Position numbers and translations under genes: made by a program. A stretch of DNA of 64,000 nucleotides, taken from NCBI RefSeq assembly GCF_001942625.1, contig NZ_MLCL01000062.1, positions 124,001-188,000 on the forward strand. The letters run 5' to 3'. This document shows positions 18,401 to 27,138 of this stretch, one piece after another. A model generated the notes under the pieces. That model did not search any database. It had not been told where the DNA came from and worked only from the letters and a program-made list of their open reading frames with translations. The first letter of the stretch is position 1. Each line of letters starts with the position of its first letter. The stretch comes from Mycobacterium syngnathidarum. GTDB lineage: Bacteria > Actinomycetota > Actinomycetes > Mycobacteriales > Mycobacteriaceae.

Positions 18401-19121
18401 GCATGGCGACCACGTGCTGCACCGGGATCTCGGGAATCGAGCGCTGATCGGCGATCGAGAACATCCGTATCTCGGAGATCTCGTCGCCCCAGAACTCGAC
18501 GCGCACCGGGTGCTCGGCGGTCGGCGGGAACACGTCGAGGATGCCGCCGCGCACGGCGAACTCGCCGCGTTTGCCGACCATGTCGACGCGGGTGTAGGCC
18601 AGGTCGACCAGCCGGGCAATGACGGCCTCGAACTCTGCCTCGGCACCGACGGCGAGGGTGACCGGCTCGGTACTCACGACATCGGGGGCCATCGGCTGCA
18701 ACAGGGACCGCGTGGTGGTGACCACCACCCGCAGCGGCGCGCCCAACGTCTCATCGCCAGGGTGAGCCAGCCTGCGCAGCAGCAACAATCGGGCGCCGAC
18801 GGTCTCCACACCCGGGGACAGCCGCTCGTGCGGCAGTGTCTCCCAGGATGGGAACAGGGCGACGGCATCGCCGATCACACCGCGCAGTTCGGCGGTCAGA
18901 TCGTCGGCCTCGCGACCCGTGGCGGCAACCACCAGCAGCGGGCCCTGCTGGGCCAGGCCGGCAGCCACCAGCACGCGGGCGCTGGCCGGCCCGACGAGTG
19001 CCAGATCGGCGGGCCGGTCGGCGGCACGGCGAAGGACGTCCTGCAGGGACGGATCGGTCAATGCCAGCTCAACGAGACCCGCAATCGGGGTCTGGACATG
19101 GTTGTGCCCCGGTGCGGTCAT
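15489..19121 (-). CDS. mfd: Transcription-repair coupling factor
   Basis: 1,210 residues, close to the roughly 1,230 of mycobacterial Mfd. The UvrB-homology N-terminal module is followed by the CarD-like RNA-polymerase-interacting domain ([18 protein letters not shown]) and a RecG-like SF2 translocase with Walker [10 protein letters not shown], Walker [22 protein letters not shown] and the QLRGRVGRS motif. The TRCF C-terminal domain completes it. Mfd removes RNA polymerase stalled at DNA lesions and recruits UvrA. ATG 19121 gives the usual MTAPG start; the open frame upstream overlaps the promoter region shared with the divergent gene at 19190. Confidence 0.97.
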   Translation of the reverse strand: MTAPGHNHVQTPIAGLVELALTDPSLQDVLRRAADRPADLALVGPASARVLVAAGLAQQGPLLVVAATGREADDLTAELRGVIGDAVALFPSWETLPHERLSPGVETVGARLLLLRRLAHPGDETLGAPLRVVVTTTRSLLQPMAPDVVSTEPVTLAVGAEAEFEAVIARLVDLAYTRVDMVGKRGEFAVRGGILDVFPPTAEHPVRVEFWGDEISEIRMFSIADQRSIPEIPVQHVVAMPCRELLMTPDVRERAAVLSQEHPTHENSVPGSVPDMLAKLAEGIPVDGMEALLPLLHPVQPTTLTHHLPEGAPVLLCDPEKVRTRAADLIKTGQEFLEASWSTAAVGGDAPIDIEALGASGFVPFDQAREDAVAGGHPWWTLSQLPDGKATELDLRPSPSARSQQSLEEIFAMLRAHVATGGYAAVVTPGTGTAHRVVEQLGESDTPAGMLEPGAAPKAGVVGVLRGPLHDGVILPGANLVIITETDLTGNRVTASEGKKLAAKRRNVVDPLALTAGDLVVHDQHGIGKFVEMTERVVGGARREYLVLEYASSKRGGGSDRLYVPMDSLDQLSRYVGGEAPSLSKLGGSDWANTKTKARKAVREIASELVALYAKRQSAPGHAFGPDTPWQNEMEDAFGFTETMDQMTAITEVKSDMEKPVPMDRVICGDVGYGKTEIAVRAAFKAVQDGKQVAVLVPTTLLADQHLQTFTNRMAGFPVTVKGLSRFTDPAESRATMEGMADGSVDVVIGTHRLLQTGVTWKDLGLIIVDEEQRFGVEHKEHIKSMRTHVDVLTMSATPIPRTLEMSLAGIREMSTILTPPEERYPVLTYVGPQDDKQVAAALRRELLRDGQAFYIHNRVRTIDQAAARIRQLVPEARVVVAHGQMNEETLEKTVEGFWNREYDILVCTTIVETGLDISNANTLIVERADTFGLSQLHQLRGRVGRSRERGYAYFLYPPNSPLTETAYDRLATIAQNNELGAGMAVAMKDLEIRGAGNVLGVEQSGHVAGVGFDLYVRLVGEAVEAYRAAADGKTVATPEETKEVRVDLPVDAHLPPEYIGSDRLRLEGYRRLAAATDEDAVRAVVDELVDRYGPLPVEAQRLVAVARLRLLCREYGITEIGAVSASTVKLSPMVLPDSAQLRLKRMYPGGHYRATTSTVQVPLPRAGDGVGAPRIRDLELVQWVAGLVLVLNGQTQSAVDITAGLDSAE

Positions 19122-19189
19122 GATGCGCGCCATTCTACGGGGCCTTGGATTTGGCTCCACCGCGATCTGCCCGGGGCGATCATGGAGCG

Positions 19190-19759
19190 ATGAAGCGGTG
19201 GGCGGCAGCGCTCGTTGTGGTGCTGACGGTGGCGCTCGCCATCATCTGGCTGACCAAGCGGGACACGTCGAACTCCGCCGACGAACCCGTCCCGACCCAC
19301 CTGCGACCGGATGGCGTCCCCGACTTCGCCGCCTACCCCACGGTGGATCCGGCGCAGTACGTCCTTCGCGAGGGCGAGGGGTTTCCGGTGCAGGGCTTCC
19401 GCACGCCCGACGGCTTCGTCTGCATGGCCACCCAGCACCGAGCGATGTACGCACTGGACTGCCGCGGGCCGTTCGTCGGCGCCCCCGACGGCGCGAACCT
19501 CGCGCACCTGTTCAGCTACGGCACCACCAACGGCGCCATTCCGATGAGCTTCTCCCGTACCGAAGAGCCGCTCAGCCCGGTTGACGGTCTCACCGAGGAC
19601 GAGGCGCCGATGCTGCCCGCCGGGCAACGCTTCGACATCGGCAACGCCACCTGTATCCACACCGACGACGTCCTGTTGGCTTGCCGGATGGCCGATCCGC
19701 AGAAGGGCAACGGCTTCATCGCCACCCGGACGGAGACGAGGTCGTTCGGCAGGAACTGA
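19190..19759 (+). CDS. Membrane-anchored exported protein of unknown function
   Basis: 189 residues. One N-terminal hydrophobic helix ([17 protein letters not shown]) acts as signal anchor; the remainder is predicted extracytoplasmic and has four Cys residues, in contexts FVCMAT, LDCRG, ATCIH and LACRM, which could form two disulfides. No catalytic motif is recognised. ATG 19190 follows GGAG at good spacing. It is divergent from mfd with a 68-base gap. Confidence 0.7.
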   Translation: MKRWAAALVVVLTVALAIIWLTKRDTSNSADEPVPTHLRPDGVPDFAAYPTVDPAQYVLREGEGFPVQGFRTPDGFVCMATQHRAMYALDCRGPFVGAPDGANLAHLFSYGTTNGAIPMSFSRTEEPLSPVDGLTEDEAPMLPAGQRFDIGNATCIHTDDVLLACRMADPQKGNGFIATRTETRSFGRN

Positions 19760-19764
19760 GCCCG

Positions 19765-20088
19765 TCAGCCGTCCTGCTCGACAGCGTCCTTGATCCGCGC
19801 GAGCCGGCGTTCCCAGCCTGCGGCGATCCCGTCGAGCCGACGCGCCACCTCGCTGAGCCGAGCCCCCACCGCCTCGTACTTGACCTCACGCCCCACGCGG
19901 GTGGCCGCCACCAAGCCGACATCGGTGAGCACTTTCAGGTGTTTGGCGATGGCCTGGCGGGTGATCGGGAGTTCGTCGGCCAGCGCCGACGCCGAGGCGG
20001 GATGACGCCCGAGCGCGACGAGCACCTGCCACCGGCTGTCGTCGGCAAGCGCCGCGAAAACCTGTACCGGTGACGCACTTTCAGGCAC
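19765..20088 (-). CDS. ArsR-family winged-helix regulator
   Basis: 107 residues, ArsR/SmtB fold. The recognition helix region reads ADELPITRQAIAKHLKVLTD, followed by the wing VGREVKYEAV. No CxC metal site is present, so it is of the metal-free class usually paired with SRPBCC proteins. The GTG at 20088 overlaps the SRPBCC stop by eight bases; the frame continues further upstream only as a shadow of that gene. It probably represses its own operon through the two palindromes at 20557 and 20590. Confidence 0.88.
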   Translation of the reverse strand: MPESASPVQVFAALADDSRWQVLVALGRHPASASALADELPITRQAIAKHLKVLTDVGLVAATRVGREVKYEAVGARLSEVARRLDGIAAGWERRLARIKDAVEQDG

Positions 20089-20530
20089 CGGCCGCGGCTC
20101 CCACCAGATACTTCTGGGCGAGGCCGAGCTCGAGCGGCCAGCCGCCGCTGTGATCGTCGAACCGGGAGCGGCGGTCGGCTTCAGGCTCGTCGAGCGAGGC
20201 AAATCCGCTCTCGACGACGCGCAGCACTACGCCGGACGGTGCTGGGGTGATCCAGAATTCGACGAGGGTGGATGAGCTGTCGAGATCGTCGGCGTCGATG
20301 TGCCACCGGAAGGCCACATAGCGCGGCTCGTCGACCGCGACGGTCCGCAGCGCGAACCGCCCGTGCGTGGGGTCGGTGACGATCGCGACGTCGCCGTCAC
20401 GCTCGATGTGGTGTTCGGTGATCTGCTCATCGTTGATGTACCAGCCGGGTTCGCTCACCAGGTCCCAGACGCGTTGCGCCGGTGCGTCGATGGTGATCTC
20501 GCGCTCGATGCGGTCGAAGTCGGTGGTCAT
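20081..20530 (-). CDS. SRPBCC (AHSA1/START-like) domain protein
   Basis: 149 residues, complete SRPBCC ligand-binding fold: EREITIDAPAQRVWDLVSEP at the start, a central RYVAFRWHID strand pair and the C-terminal GGWPLELGLAQKYL helix. The family binds small hydrophobic ligands; the ligand is unknown. Co-transcribed with the ArsR gene (8-base overlap), a common pairing in actinobacteria. ATG 20530 follows AAAGGAA. Two palindromes lie in its promoter. Confidence 0.85.
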   Translation of the reverse strand: MTTDFDRIEREITIDAPAQRVWDLVSEPGWYINDEQITEHHIERDGDVAIVTDPTHGRFALRTVAVDEPRYVAFRWHIDADDLDSSSTLVEFWITPAPSGVVLRVVESGFASLDEPEADRRSRFDDHSGGWPLELGLAQKYLVGAAAGA

Positions 20531-20556
20531 ATCGGATTCCTTTCTGGCCGGATTAC

Positions 20557-20574
20557 TGCAACCCAAGAGTTGCA
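20557..20574. promoter_or_regulatory. ArsR-type operator, site 1
   Basis: TGCAAC and GTTGCA, six-base arms with a six-base spacer, 27 bases upstream of the SRPBCC start. Same core as the perfect palindrome 33 bases further upstream. Confidence 0.65.
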
Positions 20575-20589
20575 CATGAGGCCCTGTTG

Positions 20590-20609
20590 CTGCAACCCTA
20601 AGGTTGCAG
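20590..20609. promoter_or_regulatory. ArsR-type operator, site 2 (perfect palindrome)
   Basis: CTGCAACC and GGTTGCAG, perfect eight-base arms around CTAA. Together with site 1 it brackets the expected promoter of the SRPBCC-ArsR operon and also lies just past the stop of the TetR gene. Confidence 0.7.
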
Positions 20610-20618
20610 TTTGCTGAC

Positions 20619-21254
20619 CTACTCCTCGTGCAGGACTGGGTCCGACTCCAGATGGGTCAGCCCGTTCCAGGCCAGGTTGACCACGTGCGCCGCCACCACC
20701 TCTTTCTTGGGTTCACGCACGTCGAGCCACCACTGCGCGGTCATCGACACCGACCCGACCAGGGCCTGGGCGTAGAGCGGCGCGAGATCCGGATCGAGCC
20801 CGCGGCGGGAGAAATCCCCGGCCAGGATCGAGGACACCTGGTTGACGGCGTCATTGAGCAACGTCGCGTAGGTGCCCGAGGTGATGGCCGCCGGTGAGTC
20901 GCGGATCAGGATGCGGAAGCCGTCGGTGTGCTCTTCGACGTAGGTCAGCAGCGCCAGTGCCACCCGCTCGACCCGTACCCGGGACCGGTTGTTGGTCAGC
21001 GAGGATGTGATCCCGTCCAGCAGGGCCGACATCTCCCGGTCGACGACGACGGCGTACAGGCCTTCCTTGCCGCCGAAGTGCTCGTAGACCACGGGTTTCG
21101 AGACATTGGCACGCTGGGCGATCTCCTCGATCGAGGTGCCCTCGTAGCCCCGCTCGGCGAACAGCGACTTGGCGATCTCGATGAGCTGTTGTCGCCGTTC
21201 GTTGCCGGTCATCCGGGCCCGAGGGGCCCGCACTTCCTTCTCGGGTGCTGCCAC
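20619..21254 (-). CDS. TetR-family regulator (Rv1019-like)
   Basis: 211 residues. The N-terminal helix-turn-helix is typical (GTSIEEIAQRANVSKPVVYEHFGGKEGLY), followed by an all-helical ligand-binding domain. Position next to mfd and glmU matches Rv1019, a TetR regulator reported to be autoregulated. The start is ATG 21254. Ligand unknown. Confidence 0.9.
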   Translation of the reverse strand: MAAPEKEVRAPRARMTGNERRQQLIEIAKSLFAERGYEGTSIEEIAQRANVSKPVVYEHFGGKEGLYAVVVDREMSALLDGITSSLTNNRSRVRVERVALALLTYVEEHTDGFRILIRDSPAAITSGTYATLLNDAVNQVSSILAGDFSRRGLDPDLAPLYAQALVGSVSMTAQWWLDVREPKKEVVAAHVVNLAWNGLTHLESDPVLHEE

Positions 21255-21297
21255 GCATATCAGGCTAGACCGTTCGACTAGAGTCTCTCCCGGACAT

Positions 21298-21369
21298 TCC
21301 GTCGTGGTGTAATCGGCAGCACCTCTGATTTTGGTTCAGATAGTTCAGGTTCGAGTCCTGGCGACGGAG
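21298..21369 (+). tRNA. tRNA-Gln (anticodon UUG)
   Basis: 72 bases. The acceptor arms TCCGTCG (21298-21304) and CGACGGA (21362-21368) pair fully. The anticodon stem TCTGA/TCAGA encloses TTTTGGT with anticodon TTG at 21331-21333. The T-arm has GGTTCGAGTCC. CCA is not encoded. It lies just before glmU on the same strand. Confidence 0.97.
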
Positions 21370-21417
21370 CTCAGGCGTGCCAATCGGCCCAGGCAGCACG
21401 CAGCAGAGAGGGGAACA

Positions 21418-22875
21418 GTGTCTTCCACCGAGGCCGCAGTCGTCGTACTGGCAGCAGGTGCCGGCACCCGAATGCGCTCGGACACCCCCAAGGTGCTGCA
21501 CACCCTGGCCGGCCGCAGCATGCTCAGCCACGCGGTGCACACCGTCGCCAACGCGGCCGCCCAGCATCTGGTGGTGGTTCTCGGACATGACCGCGAGCGC
21601 ATCGCCCCCGCGGTCGGCGAGTTGGCCGACAAGCTGGGCCGCGCCATCGACGTCGCGATCCAGGACCAGCAACTGGGCACCGGCCACGCCGTGGCCTGCG
21701 GCCTGAGCGCGCTGCCCGACGAATTCGCCGGAACCGTCGTGGTGACCTCGGGTGATGTCCCGCTGCTCGACGCCGACACCCTGGCCGGCCTCATCGAAAC
21801 CCACAGCGCCGCGACCGCCGCCGCCACGATCGTGACCACCACCGTGCCCGACCCCACGGGTTACGGACGCATCCTGCGCACCCAGGACAACGAGGTCATC
21901 GGCATCGTCGAGCAGGCCGACGCCACCGACTCGCAGCGGGCCATCCGCGAAGTCAACGCCGGGGTGTACGCCTTCGACATCGCCGACCTGCGCTCCGCGC
22001 TGAGCCGGTTGAGCTCGAACAACGCCCAGCAGGAGCTGTACCTCACCGACGTCATCGCGATCGTGCGGCAGGACGGCCGGACCGTGCGGGCCATGCACGT
22101 CGACGACAGTGCGCTGGTGGCCGGCGTCAACGACCGGGTGCAACTGGCCGACCTCGGCGCCGAGCTCAACCGCCGCATCGTGGCCCGCCATCAACGCGCC
22201 GGCGTCACGATCGTCGACCCGGCCACCACCTGGATCGACGTCGACGTCACCATCGGCCGCGACACCGTCGTGCGTCCCGGCACCCAGCTGCTCGGCACCA
22301 CCGAGATCGGCGCCGGCTGCGAGATCGGCCCGGACTCCACGCTCACCGACGTCGAGGTGGGTGACGGCGCATCGGTGGTGCGCACGCACGGCCAGCTCGC
22401 CGTGATCGGCGCGGGCGCCACCGTCGGTCCGTTCACCTACCTGCGGCCGGGCACGATCCTCGGGTCCGACGCCAAACTCGGCGCCTTCGTCGAGACGAAG
22501 AACTCCACCATCGGCACCGGCACCAAGGTGCCGCACCTGACCTATGTCGGCGACGCCGACATCGGCGACCACAGCAACATCGGAGCGTCCAGCGTCTTCG
22601 TCAACTACGACGGCGAGAACAAGCACCGCACCACCATCGGCTCCCACGTGCGCACCGGCTCCGACACCATGTTCATCGCCCCGGTCGCCGTCGGCGACGG
22701 CGCGTACACCGGGGCGGGCACCGTGCTGCGCGACGACGTCCCACCCGGCGCCCTGGCGGTCTCGGACAACGCCCAACGCACCATCGAAGGCTGGGTGCAG
22801 CGCAAGCGTCCCGGTTCGGCCGCGGCCGAGGCCGCGCGCAACGCCCGCGAGGGCCGGGCCGACGAGACCGACTGA
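21418..22875 (+). CDS. glmU: Bifunctional GlmU: UDP-GlcNAc pyrophosphorylase and GlcN-1-P acetyltransferase
   Basis: 485 residues. The N-terminal nucleotidyltransferase domain starts with LAAGAGTRM and has GTGHAVACG; the C-terminal half is a left-handed beta-helix of hexapeptide repeats with the acetyltransferase residues in [17 protein letters not shown] and [10 protein letters not shown]. It makes UDP-GlcNAc for peptidoglycan and the arabinogalactan linker. GTG 21418 is chosen because GAGAGGGGAA precedes it and the protein then begins two strands before the pyrophosphorylase loop. Order glmU-prsA-lpqT-rplY-pth is that of Rv1018c-Rv1014c with insertions. Confidence 0.96.
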   Translation: MSSTEAAVVVLAAGAGTRMRSDTPKVLHTLAGRSMLSHAVHTVANAAAQHLVVVLGHDRERIAPAVGELADKLGRAIDVAIQDQQLGTGHAVACGLSALPDEFAGTVVVTSGDVPLLDADTLAGLIETHSAATAAATIVTTTVPDPTGYGRILRTQDNEVIGIVEQADATDSQRAIREVNAGVYAFDIADLRSALSRLSSNNAQQELYLTDVIAIVRQDGRTVRAMHVDDSALVAGVNDRVQLADLGAELNRRIVARHQRAGVTIVDPATTWIDVDVTIGRDTVVRPGTQLLGTTEIGAGCEIGPDSTLTDVEVGDGASVVRTHGQLAVIGAGATVGPFTYLRPGTILGSDAKLGAFVETKNSTIGTGTKVPHLTYVGDADIGDHSNIGASSVFVNYDGENKHRTTIGSHVRTGSDTMFIAPVAVGDGAYTGAGTVLRDDVPPGALAVSDNAQRTIEGWVQRKRPGSAAAEAARNAREGRADETD

Positions 22876-22879
22876 CCCC

Positions 22880-22927
22880 TTGTGCCGCGATTTGCGGTCA
22901 GCATGTGGCTGTAGATCGCGGCACTGA
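22880..22927. repeat. 48-base palindromic repeat, left flank of the DUF559 gene
   Basis: Begins five bases after the glmU stop. GTGCCGCGAT (22882-22891) pairs with ATCGCGGCAC (22915-22924). A direct copy about 85 percent identical lies at 23955-24002. May also end glmU transcription. Confidence 0.85.
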
Positions 22928-22952
22928 CAACATTTCAAGATTTCAAGCCAGG

Positions 22953-23888
22953 TCAGGCCGCGAGGTCGAGCAGATCGAAGTCGCACCCCGGCCCACAGAC
23001 CCGCCCGCCCACCTCGATCCCGTGCCGCCGCATGACTTGGGCAACCTTCGCGGCAGTCCGACACGGTCGGTCGAATACCTGCCGGTATGACAGCCGGACA
23101 GTCGACAATCCCTCCACCGCAGCATCGAGATCGCGTTCGAAATCCTTGTTCCGCGCCGACCACGAGTCGTGGAACGTGCGACCGTCGAGTTCGACCACAA
23201 GCCGTTGCCCATACTCGTTATCGCGGTAACGAACACCTATCGACGAGGCAGAACGCTTCTGTCTATCGGCCCGGGGTAACCCGTGTGCCCGCTCCACGCG
23301 ACTGAGATACCCGTGTTCGAGGACCGAGCACGTGCCTTCGGCAATATCCAGCAGTATTGCCCGCATCCAGCGGCGACGGCGCACTCGTCGACGAGCATCG
23401 AGGGTGCGGAGCAAACGCCGAGCGGTGGTGCGCCGCGACTGACAGGCGTTGGCCAGGACCGCAATGGCGTCAAATTCGGACGTCGCACGGCAGGCAACCT
23501 CGAGCGCAGCTTCCTCGTAGCGCATACGTGGCGGCCCGACATGCCACAGCACCCGCTCCTCGAGGTGCGCGAAATGGTAGATACGGACGCCGGGCGGCTC
23601 AGCCAACGAGGTCCGTTTGCGGGCGACGCCGACATGGATCACAGAGCCTTCGTCCGACAAGGCCGATTCGAGGCACAGTGCGGCCGGGGCCGCATAAAGC
23701 ACTGCCGCCCAGGCCCGTTGCAACCAACTCAACGGTCCCGTGTGGTCGACGTACACGCCATCGTGGACCCGCGCCCACTCGTTGCGTCTGAGCAACCTCC
23801 GGATATCGTGCTGCTTCATTCCCGCATCGAGCGCCTGCCGGCGCGAGATGGTCCCCGCCTGCTGTCGAAGCACGTGGTCGATATCCAC
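22953..23888 (-). CDS. AbiEi-type N-domain plus DUF559/Vsr-like nuclease-fold protein
   Basis: 311 residues. The first 60 or so form a winged-helix domain of the kind found in AbiEi antitoxins (GTISRRQALDAGMKQHDIRR, VHDGVYVDHTGPLSW). The last 110 or so resemble DUF559, a PD-(D/E)xK nuclease-like fold: residues around RLVVELDGRTFHDSWSARNKD and DRDLD-like DFERDLDAAVEG would carry the acidic active site. Such proteins are numerous in mycobacteria, with unknown function. The gene sits alone on the reverse strand between glmU and prsA, which are neighbours in M. tuberculosis, and is bounded by two 48-base repeats, suggesting acquisition as a unit. Confidence 0.75.
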   Translation of the reverse strand: MDIDHVLRQQAGTISRRQALDAGMKQHDIRRLLRRNEWARVHDGVYVDHTGPLSWLQRAWAAVLYAAPAALCLESALSDEGSVIHVGVARKRTSLAEPPGVRIYHFAHLEERVLWHVGPPRMRYEEAALEVACRATSEFDAIAVLANACQSRRTTARRLLRTLDARRRVRRRRWMRAILLDIAEGTCSVLEHGYLSRVERAHGLPRADRQKRSASSIGVRYRDNEYGQRLVVELDGRTFHDSWSARNKDFERDLDAAVEGLSTVRLSYRQVFDRPCRTAAKVAQVMRRHGIEVGGRVCGPGCDFDLLDLAA

Positions 23889-23954
23889 GCTGCCATGGTC
23901 GTACGGCCGAGGCGCCAGCCACCAGTACCGGATCGACAGCCTGGGGATAACCCG

Positions 23955-24002
23955 TTGTGCCGCGATTTACGGTCACCCGGTGGCTGCAGATCGCGGCGCT
24001 GA
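23955..24002. repeat. 48-base palindromic repeat, right flank of the DUF559 gene
   Basis: Direct copy of the element at 22880-22927. GTGCCGCGAT (23957-23966) pairs with ATCGCGGCGC (23990-23999), allowing one G-T pair. It lies 67 bases upstream of the DUF559 start and 111 bases upstream of prsA. Confidence 0.85.
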
Positions 24003-24112
24003 TGGTCTCTGTCCGACGATTCGTGTTGGCAATCTGGTAACCCGGCTACGAACTACCAGAAACGCTACGTACGATTGCCCCGTATCGATCCCCAACCGCG
24101 AAGGCAGCCATA

Positions 24113-25093
24113 GTGGCCACGGACTGGACCGACAATCGAAAAAACCTGATGCTGTTCTCGGGGCGCGCGCACCCGGAGCTGGCGGAGCAGGTCGCCAAGG
24201 AACTCGACATCGAGGTCACGGCGCAGACCGCCCGCGACTTTGCCAACGGCGAGATCTTCGTCAGGTTCGATGAGTCCGTGCGCGGCTGCGACGCGTTCGT
24301 ACTGCAATCGCACCCGGCCCCGCTCAACCAGTGGTTGATGGAACAGCTCATCATGATCGACGCGCTCAAGCGTGGTAGCGCCAAGCGGATCACCGCGATC
24401 CTGCCGTTCTATCCGTATGCGCGCCAAGACAAGAAGCACCGCGGCCGCGAGCCCATCTCGGCCCGCCTGGTCGCCGATCTGCTCAAGACCGCCGGCGCCG
24501 ACCGCATCGTCTCGGTCGACCTGCACACCGACCAGATCCAGGGGTTCTTCGACGGCCCGGTCGACCACATGCGCGGCCAGTCGCTGCTGTGCGGCTACAT
24601 CGGTGACAAGTACGGCGACTCCGACCTGGTGGTCGTCTCCCCCGACTCGGGTCGTGTACGCGTCGCCGAGAAGTGGGCAGACTCGCTGGGCGGCGTGCCG
24701 CTGGCCTTCATCCACAAGACCCGCGACCCGCTGGTCCCCAACCAGGTCAAGGCCAACCGCGTCGTCGGTGACGTCAAGGGCAAGACCTGCATCCTGACCG
24801 ACGACATGATCGACACCGGTGGCACCATCGCCGGCGCGGTCAAGCTGCTGCGTGAGGACGGCGCCAAAGACGTCATCATCGCGGCCACCCACGGTGTGCT
24901 GTCCGACCCGGCCGCCCAGCGTCTGGCCGACTGCGGCGCCCGTGAGGTGATCGTCACCAACACGCTGCCGATCACCGACGACAAGAAGTTCCCGCAGCTG
25001 ACCGTGCTGTCCATCGCACCGCTGCTGGCCAGCACCATCCGCGCGGTGTTCGAGAACGGTTCGGTGACCGGGCTGTTCGACGGGTCCGCGTAA
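24113..25093 (+). CDS. prsA: Ribose-phosphate pyrophosphokinase
   Basis: 326 residues. Makes PRPP from ribose-5-phosphate and ATP for nucleotides, His, Trp, NAD and the arabinan donor DPA. Clear motifs: FANGEIFVRFDESVRGCDAF, the catalytic loop RQDKKHRGREPISA, the DLHTDQIQGFFD metal site and the PRPP-binding loop LTDDMIDTGGTI. GTG 24113 with AAGG upstream. Its TAA stop shares a base with the next ATG (TAATG). Confidence 0.97.
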   Translation: MATDWTDNRKNLMLFSGRAHPELAEQVAKELDIEVTAQTARDFANGEIFVRFDESVRGCDAFVLQSHPAPLNQWLMEQLIMIDALKRGSAKRITAILPFYPYARQDKKHRGREPISARLVADLLKTAGADRIVSVDLHTDQIQGFFDGPVDHMRGQSLLCGYIGDKYGDSDLVVVSPDSGRVRVAEKWADSLGGVPLAFIHKTRDPLVPNQVKANRVVGDVKGKTCILTDDMIDTGGTIAGAVKLLREDGAKDVIIAATHGVLSDPAAQRLADCGAREVIVTNTLPITDDKKFPQLTVLSIAPLLASTIRAVFENGSVTGLFDGSA

Positions 25094-25431
25094 TGGCGCG
25101 GATTTTTCACAATCCGAAATGCTCGACCTCGCGCAAGACGCTGGAACTGTTGCGCGAGAACGGGATCGAGCCTGAGATAGTGCAGTATCTCAAGACCCCG
25201 CCGACCCGCGCGGAGTTGAAGCAGATGATTGCCGACGCAGGCATCGACGTGCGGACCGCGGCACGCAAACGCGAAACCCTTTACACCGAGCTGGGTTTGG
25301 CCGATGCCTCCGACGATGAACTGCTCGACGCGATGGCCGAGCACCCGATCCTGATCGAGCGCCCGTTCGTCGTCACCGACAAGGGCACCCGGCTGGCCCG
25401 CCCGATCGATTCGGTGCGCGAGATTCTGTGA
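25093..25431 (+). CDS. arsC: ArsC/Spx-family thioredoxin-fold reductase
   Basis: 112 residues, glutaredoxin-linked arsenate reductase family (ArsC, PF03960). The catalytic Cys10 is in HNPKCSTSRKTLELL and the conserved Arg in the ERPFVV segment. Lacking other ars genes nearby, its real substrate may be different. It overlaps prsA by one base and lpqT by four, so it forms an operon with both; this insertion is absent between prsA and lpqT in M. tuberculosis. Confidence 0.85.
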   Translation: MARIFHNPKCSTSRKTLELLRENGIEPEIVQYLKTPPTRAELKQMIADAGIDVRTAARKRETLYTELGLADASDDELLDAMAEHPILIERPFVVTDKGTRLARPIDSVREIL

Positions 25432-26072
25432 AGCAGCTGCTTGCCATCGCCGCCGCGACGGGGATCCTGGCCACCGGCTGCGGCGCCGAAACGCCTGACT
25501 ACAAGTCGATCTGGACGACGAGTTCGACGACCCCGGCCGCTGCTGCGGACGACCAACCGGTGCCGCTGTGGCAGTACCTGGAGGACTCCGGCGTGGTCGG
25601 CGAACCCGTCGCACCCGAGAAGATCCCCCACCTGTCCGTGACGATGCCGACCCCGCCGGGGTGGCACCCCTACAACAATCCGAACCTCGCGCCGGGTACC
25701 CGAATGATCGCCAAGGGTGACACCTACCCCACCGCGATGATGCTCGCCTTCCAGTTGCACGGCGATTTCGACGCACCAAAGGCCCTCAAAGAGCACGGCT
25801 ACGCCGACGCCCAGCTCTCGGAGAACTTCAAGCAGCTCAACGCATCCACCGCCGATTGGAAAGGCTTCCCGTCGGCGATGATCGAGGGCAGCTACGACCT
25901 CAACGGCAAGCGCATGCAGAGCTACAACCGCGTCGTTGTCGCCGACGACGGGCTGCAGCCGCCGCAGCGCTATCTCGTCCAGCTCACCGTGACGACATAT
26001 GCCGACGAGGCCGCGGCGCAGGGCCAAGACATCGAGTCGATCATCGCGGGCTTCAACATCGCGAAGAAGTGA
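25428..26072 (+). CDS. lpqT: LpqT lipoprotein (LpqN/LpqT family)
   Basis: 214 residues. The signal peptide ends in a lipobox ATGC (Cys18). The mature domain carries the LpqN/LpqT-type hallmarks VTMPTPPGWHPYNNPNLAPG and a C-terminal LTVTTYADEAAAQGQ. Cell-envelope lipoprotein; LpqN relatives have been linked to mycolic acid and MmpL3-associated complexes, but the function of LpqT is not settled. GTG start overlaps arsC (GTGA). Corresponds to Rv1016c. Confidence 0.9.
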   Translation: MKQLLAIAAATGILATGCGAETPDYKSIWTTSSTTPAAAADDQPVPLWQYLEDSGVVGEPVAPEKIPHLSVTMPTPPGWHPYNNPNLAPGTRMIAKGDTYPTAMMLAFQLHGDFDAPKALKEHGYADAQLSENFKQLNASTADWKGFPSAMIEGSYDLNGKRMQSYNRVVVADDGLQPPQRYLVQLTVTTYADEAAAQGQDIESIIAGFNIAKK

Positions 26073-26095
26073 CGCCGGACCGTAGGGTGGTCAGC

Positions 26096-26968
26096 ATGAG
26101 TGGATGGACCAGCGCTGATCTGCCTTCGTTCTCCGGCCGCCGGGTGATCGTCACCGGCGCCAACAGTGGCCTGGGGCTCGTCACCGCCCGTGAACTCGCC
26201 CGCGTCGGCGCCAAGGTCACCATCGCGGTCCGCAACTTGGACAAGGGCACCGCCGCCGCGGCCACCATGACCGGCGGATCCGTCGAGGTCCGCAAGCTCG
26301 ATCTGCAGGACCTCGCATCGGTGCACGAGTTCGCCGACACCGTCGAGAGCGTCGACGTGCTGATCAACAACGCCGGCATCATGGCCGTGCCGCTCAGCCG
26401 GACCGTCGATGGCTTCGAGAGCCAGATCGGCACCAACCACCTCGGCCATTTCGCGCTGACCAACCTGCTGCTGCCCAAGATCACCGGTCGGGTGGTGACG
26501 GTGTCGTCGTTGATGCACTGGATCGGGCAGATCAGCCTGCGGGACCTCAATTGGAAGTCGCGGCCGTATTCGGCCTGGCTGGCCTACGGCCAATCCAAGC
26601 TGGCCAATCTGATGTTCACCTCCGAACTGCAGCGCCGGCTGACGGCATCGGGCTCGCAGGTGCGTGCGCTGGCCGCCCACCCCGGCTACTCGGCGACCAA
26701 CCTGCAGGGCCAGACCGGCAACAAGTTCGGCGCCAGGATGATGGCCGTCGCCAACCGGGCGTTCGCCAGTGACGCGTCATTCGGCGCCCGTCAGACGCTG
26801 TTCGCGGCCTCCCAGGATGTCCCCGGCGACAGCTTCATCGGCCCGCGGTTCGGCCAGTTCGGTCCCAGCCAGCCAGTCGGTCGCAGCCCGCTGGCCCGGC
26901 GTGTGGAGACGCAGAAGGGGCTGTGGGAGCTGTCCGAGCAGCTCACCAAGATCACCTACCCGCTGTAG
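26096..26968 (+). CDS. Short-chain dehydrogenase/reductase
   Basis: 290 residues, Rossmann SDR. TGANSGLG at 20-27, NNAGIM, and the catalytic YxxxK as Tyr164/Lys168 (YGQSK) with an upstream Ser in VVTVSSLMHW. Resembles retinol dehydrogenase/protochlorophyllide reductase-like SDRs (LNWKSRPYSAWLAYGQSK). Substrate unknown. ATG 26096, 23 bases after lpqT, so possibly the last gene of the prsA operon. A second SDR of the same subtype is at 61423. Confidence 0.9.
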   Translation: MSGWTSADLPSFSGRRVIVTGANSGLGLVTARELARVGAKVTIAVRNLDKGTAAAATMTGGSVEVRKLDLQDLASVHEFADTVESVDVLINNAGIMAVPLSRTVDGFESQIGTNHLGHFALTNLLLPKITGRVVTVSSLMHWIGQISLRDLNWKSRPYSAWLAYGQSKLANLMFTSELQRRLTASGSQVRALAAHPGYSATNLQGQTGNKFGARMMAVANRAFASDASFGARQTLFAASQDVPGDSFIGPRFGQFGPSQPVGRSPLARRVETQKGLWELSEQLTKITYPL

Positions 26969-26985
26969 CGGTAGCTGGACGATTT

Positions 26986-27013
26986 TTGCCGACAGCCTGC
27001 TCTTTGCTACCCT
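26986..27013 (+). promoter_or_regulatory. SigA-type promoter of rplY
   Basis: TTGCCG (26986-26991) and TACCCT (27008-27013) are separated by 16 bases. The untranslated leader to ATG 27139 would be about 120 bases and includes a small GGTGG/CCACC hairpin; it might hold regulation, but no known riboswitch is recognised. Confidence 0.55.
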
Positions 27014-27138
27014 GACCAGGCGTCACGGCGAGGGTGGACCTTCACAGACCACCGTTATCGGCGGGAACTTCTACAAGTGTTGCGACCCTTGCCGTGCTGA
27101 CGATCCGACCGCAGTACCGCAATTAGAGGAGCAACATC

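Noticed and set aside
21265..23163. Long reverse-strand open frame over glmU (632 codons)
   Set aside because: It is antisense to glmU, whose motifs are unambiguous; the translation is Gly/Val/Asp-rich without domains, as expected from high-GC shadow frames.
22880..24002. Reading the flanking repeats as IS terminal inverted repeats
   Set aside because: The two 48-base copies are in direct, not inverted, orientation and there is no transposase between them, although each copy is internally palindromic.
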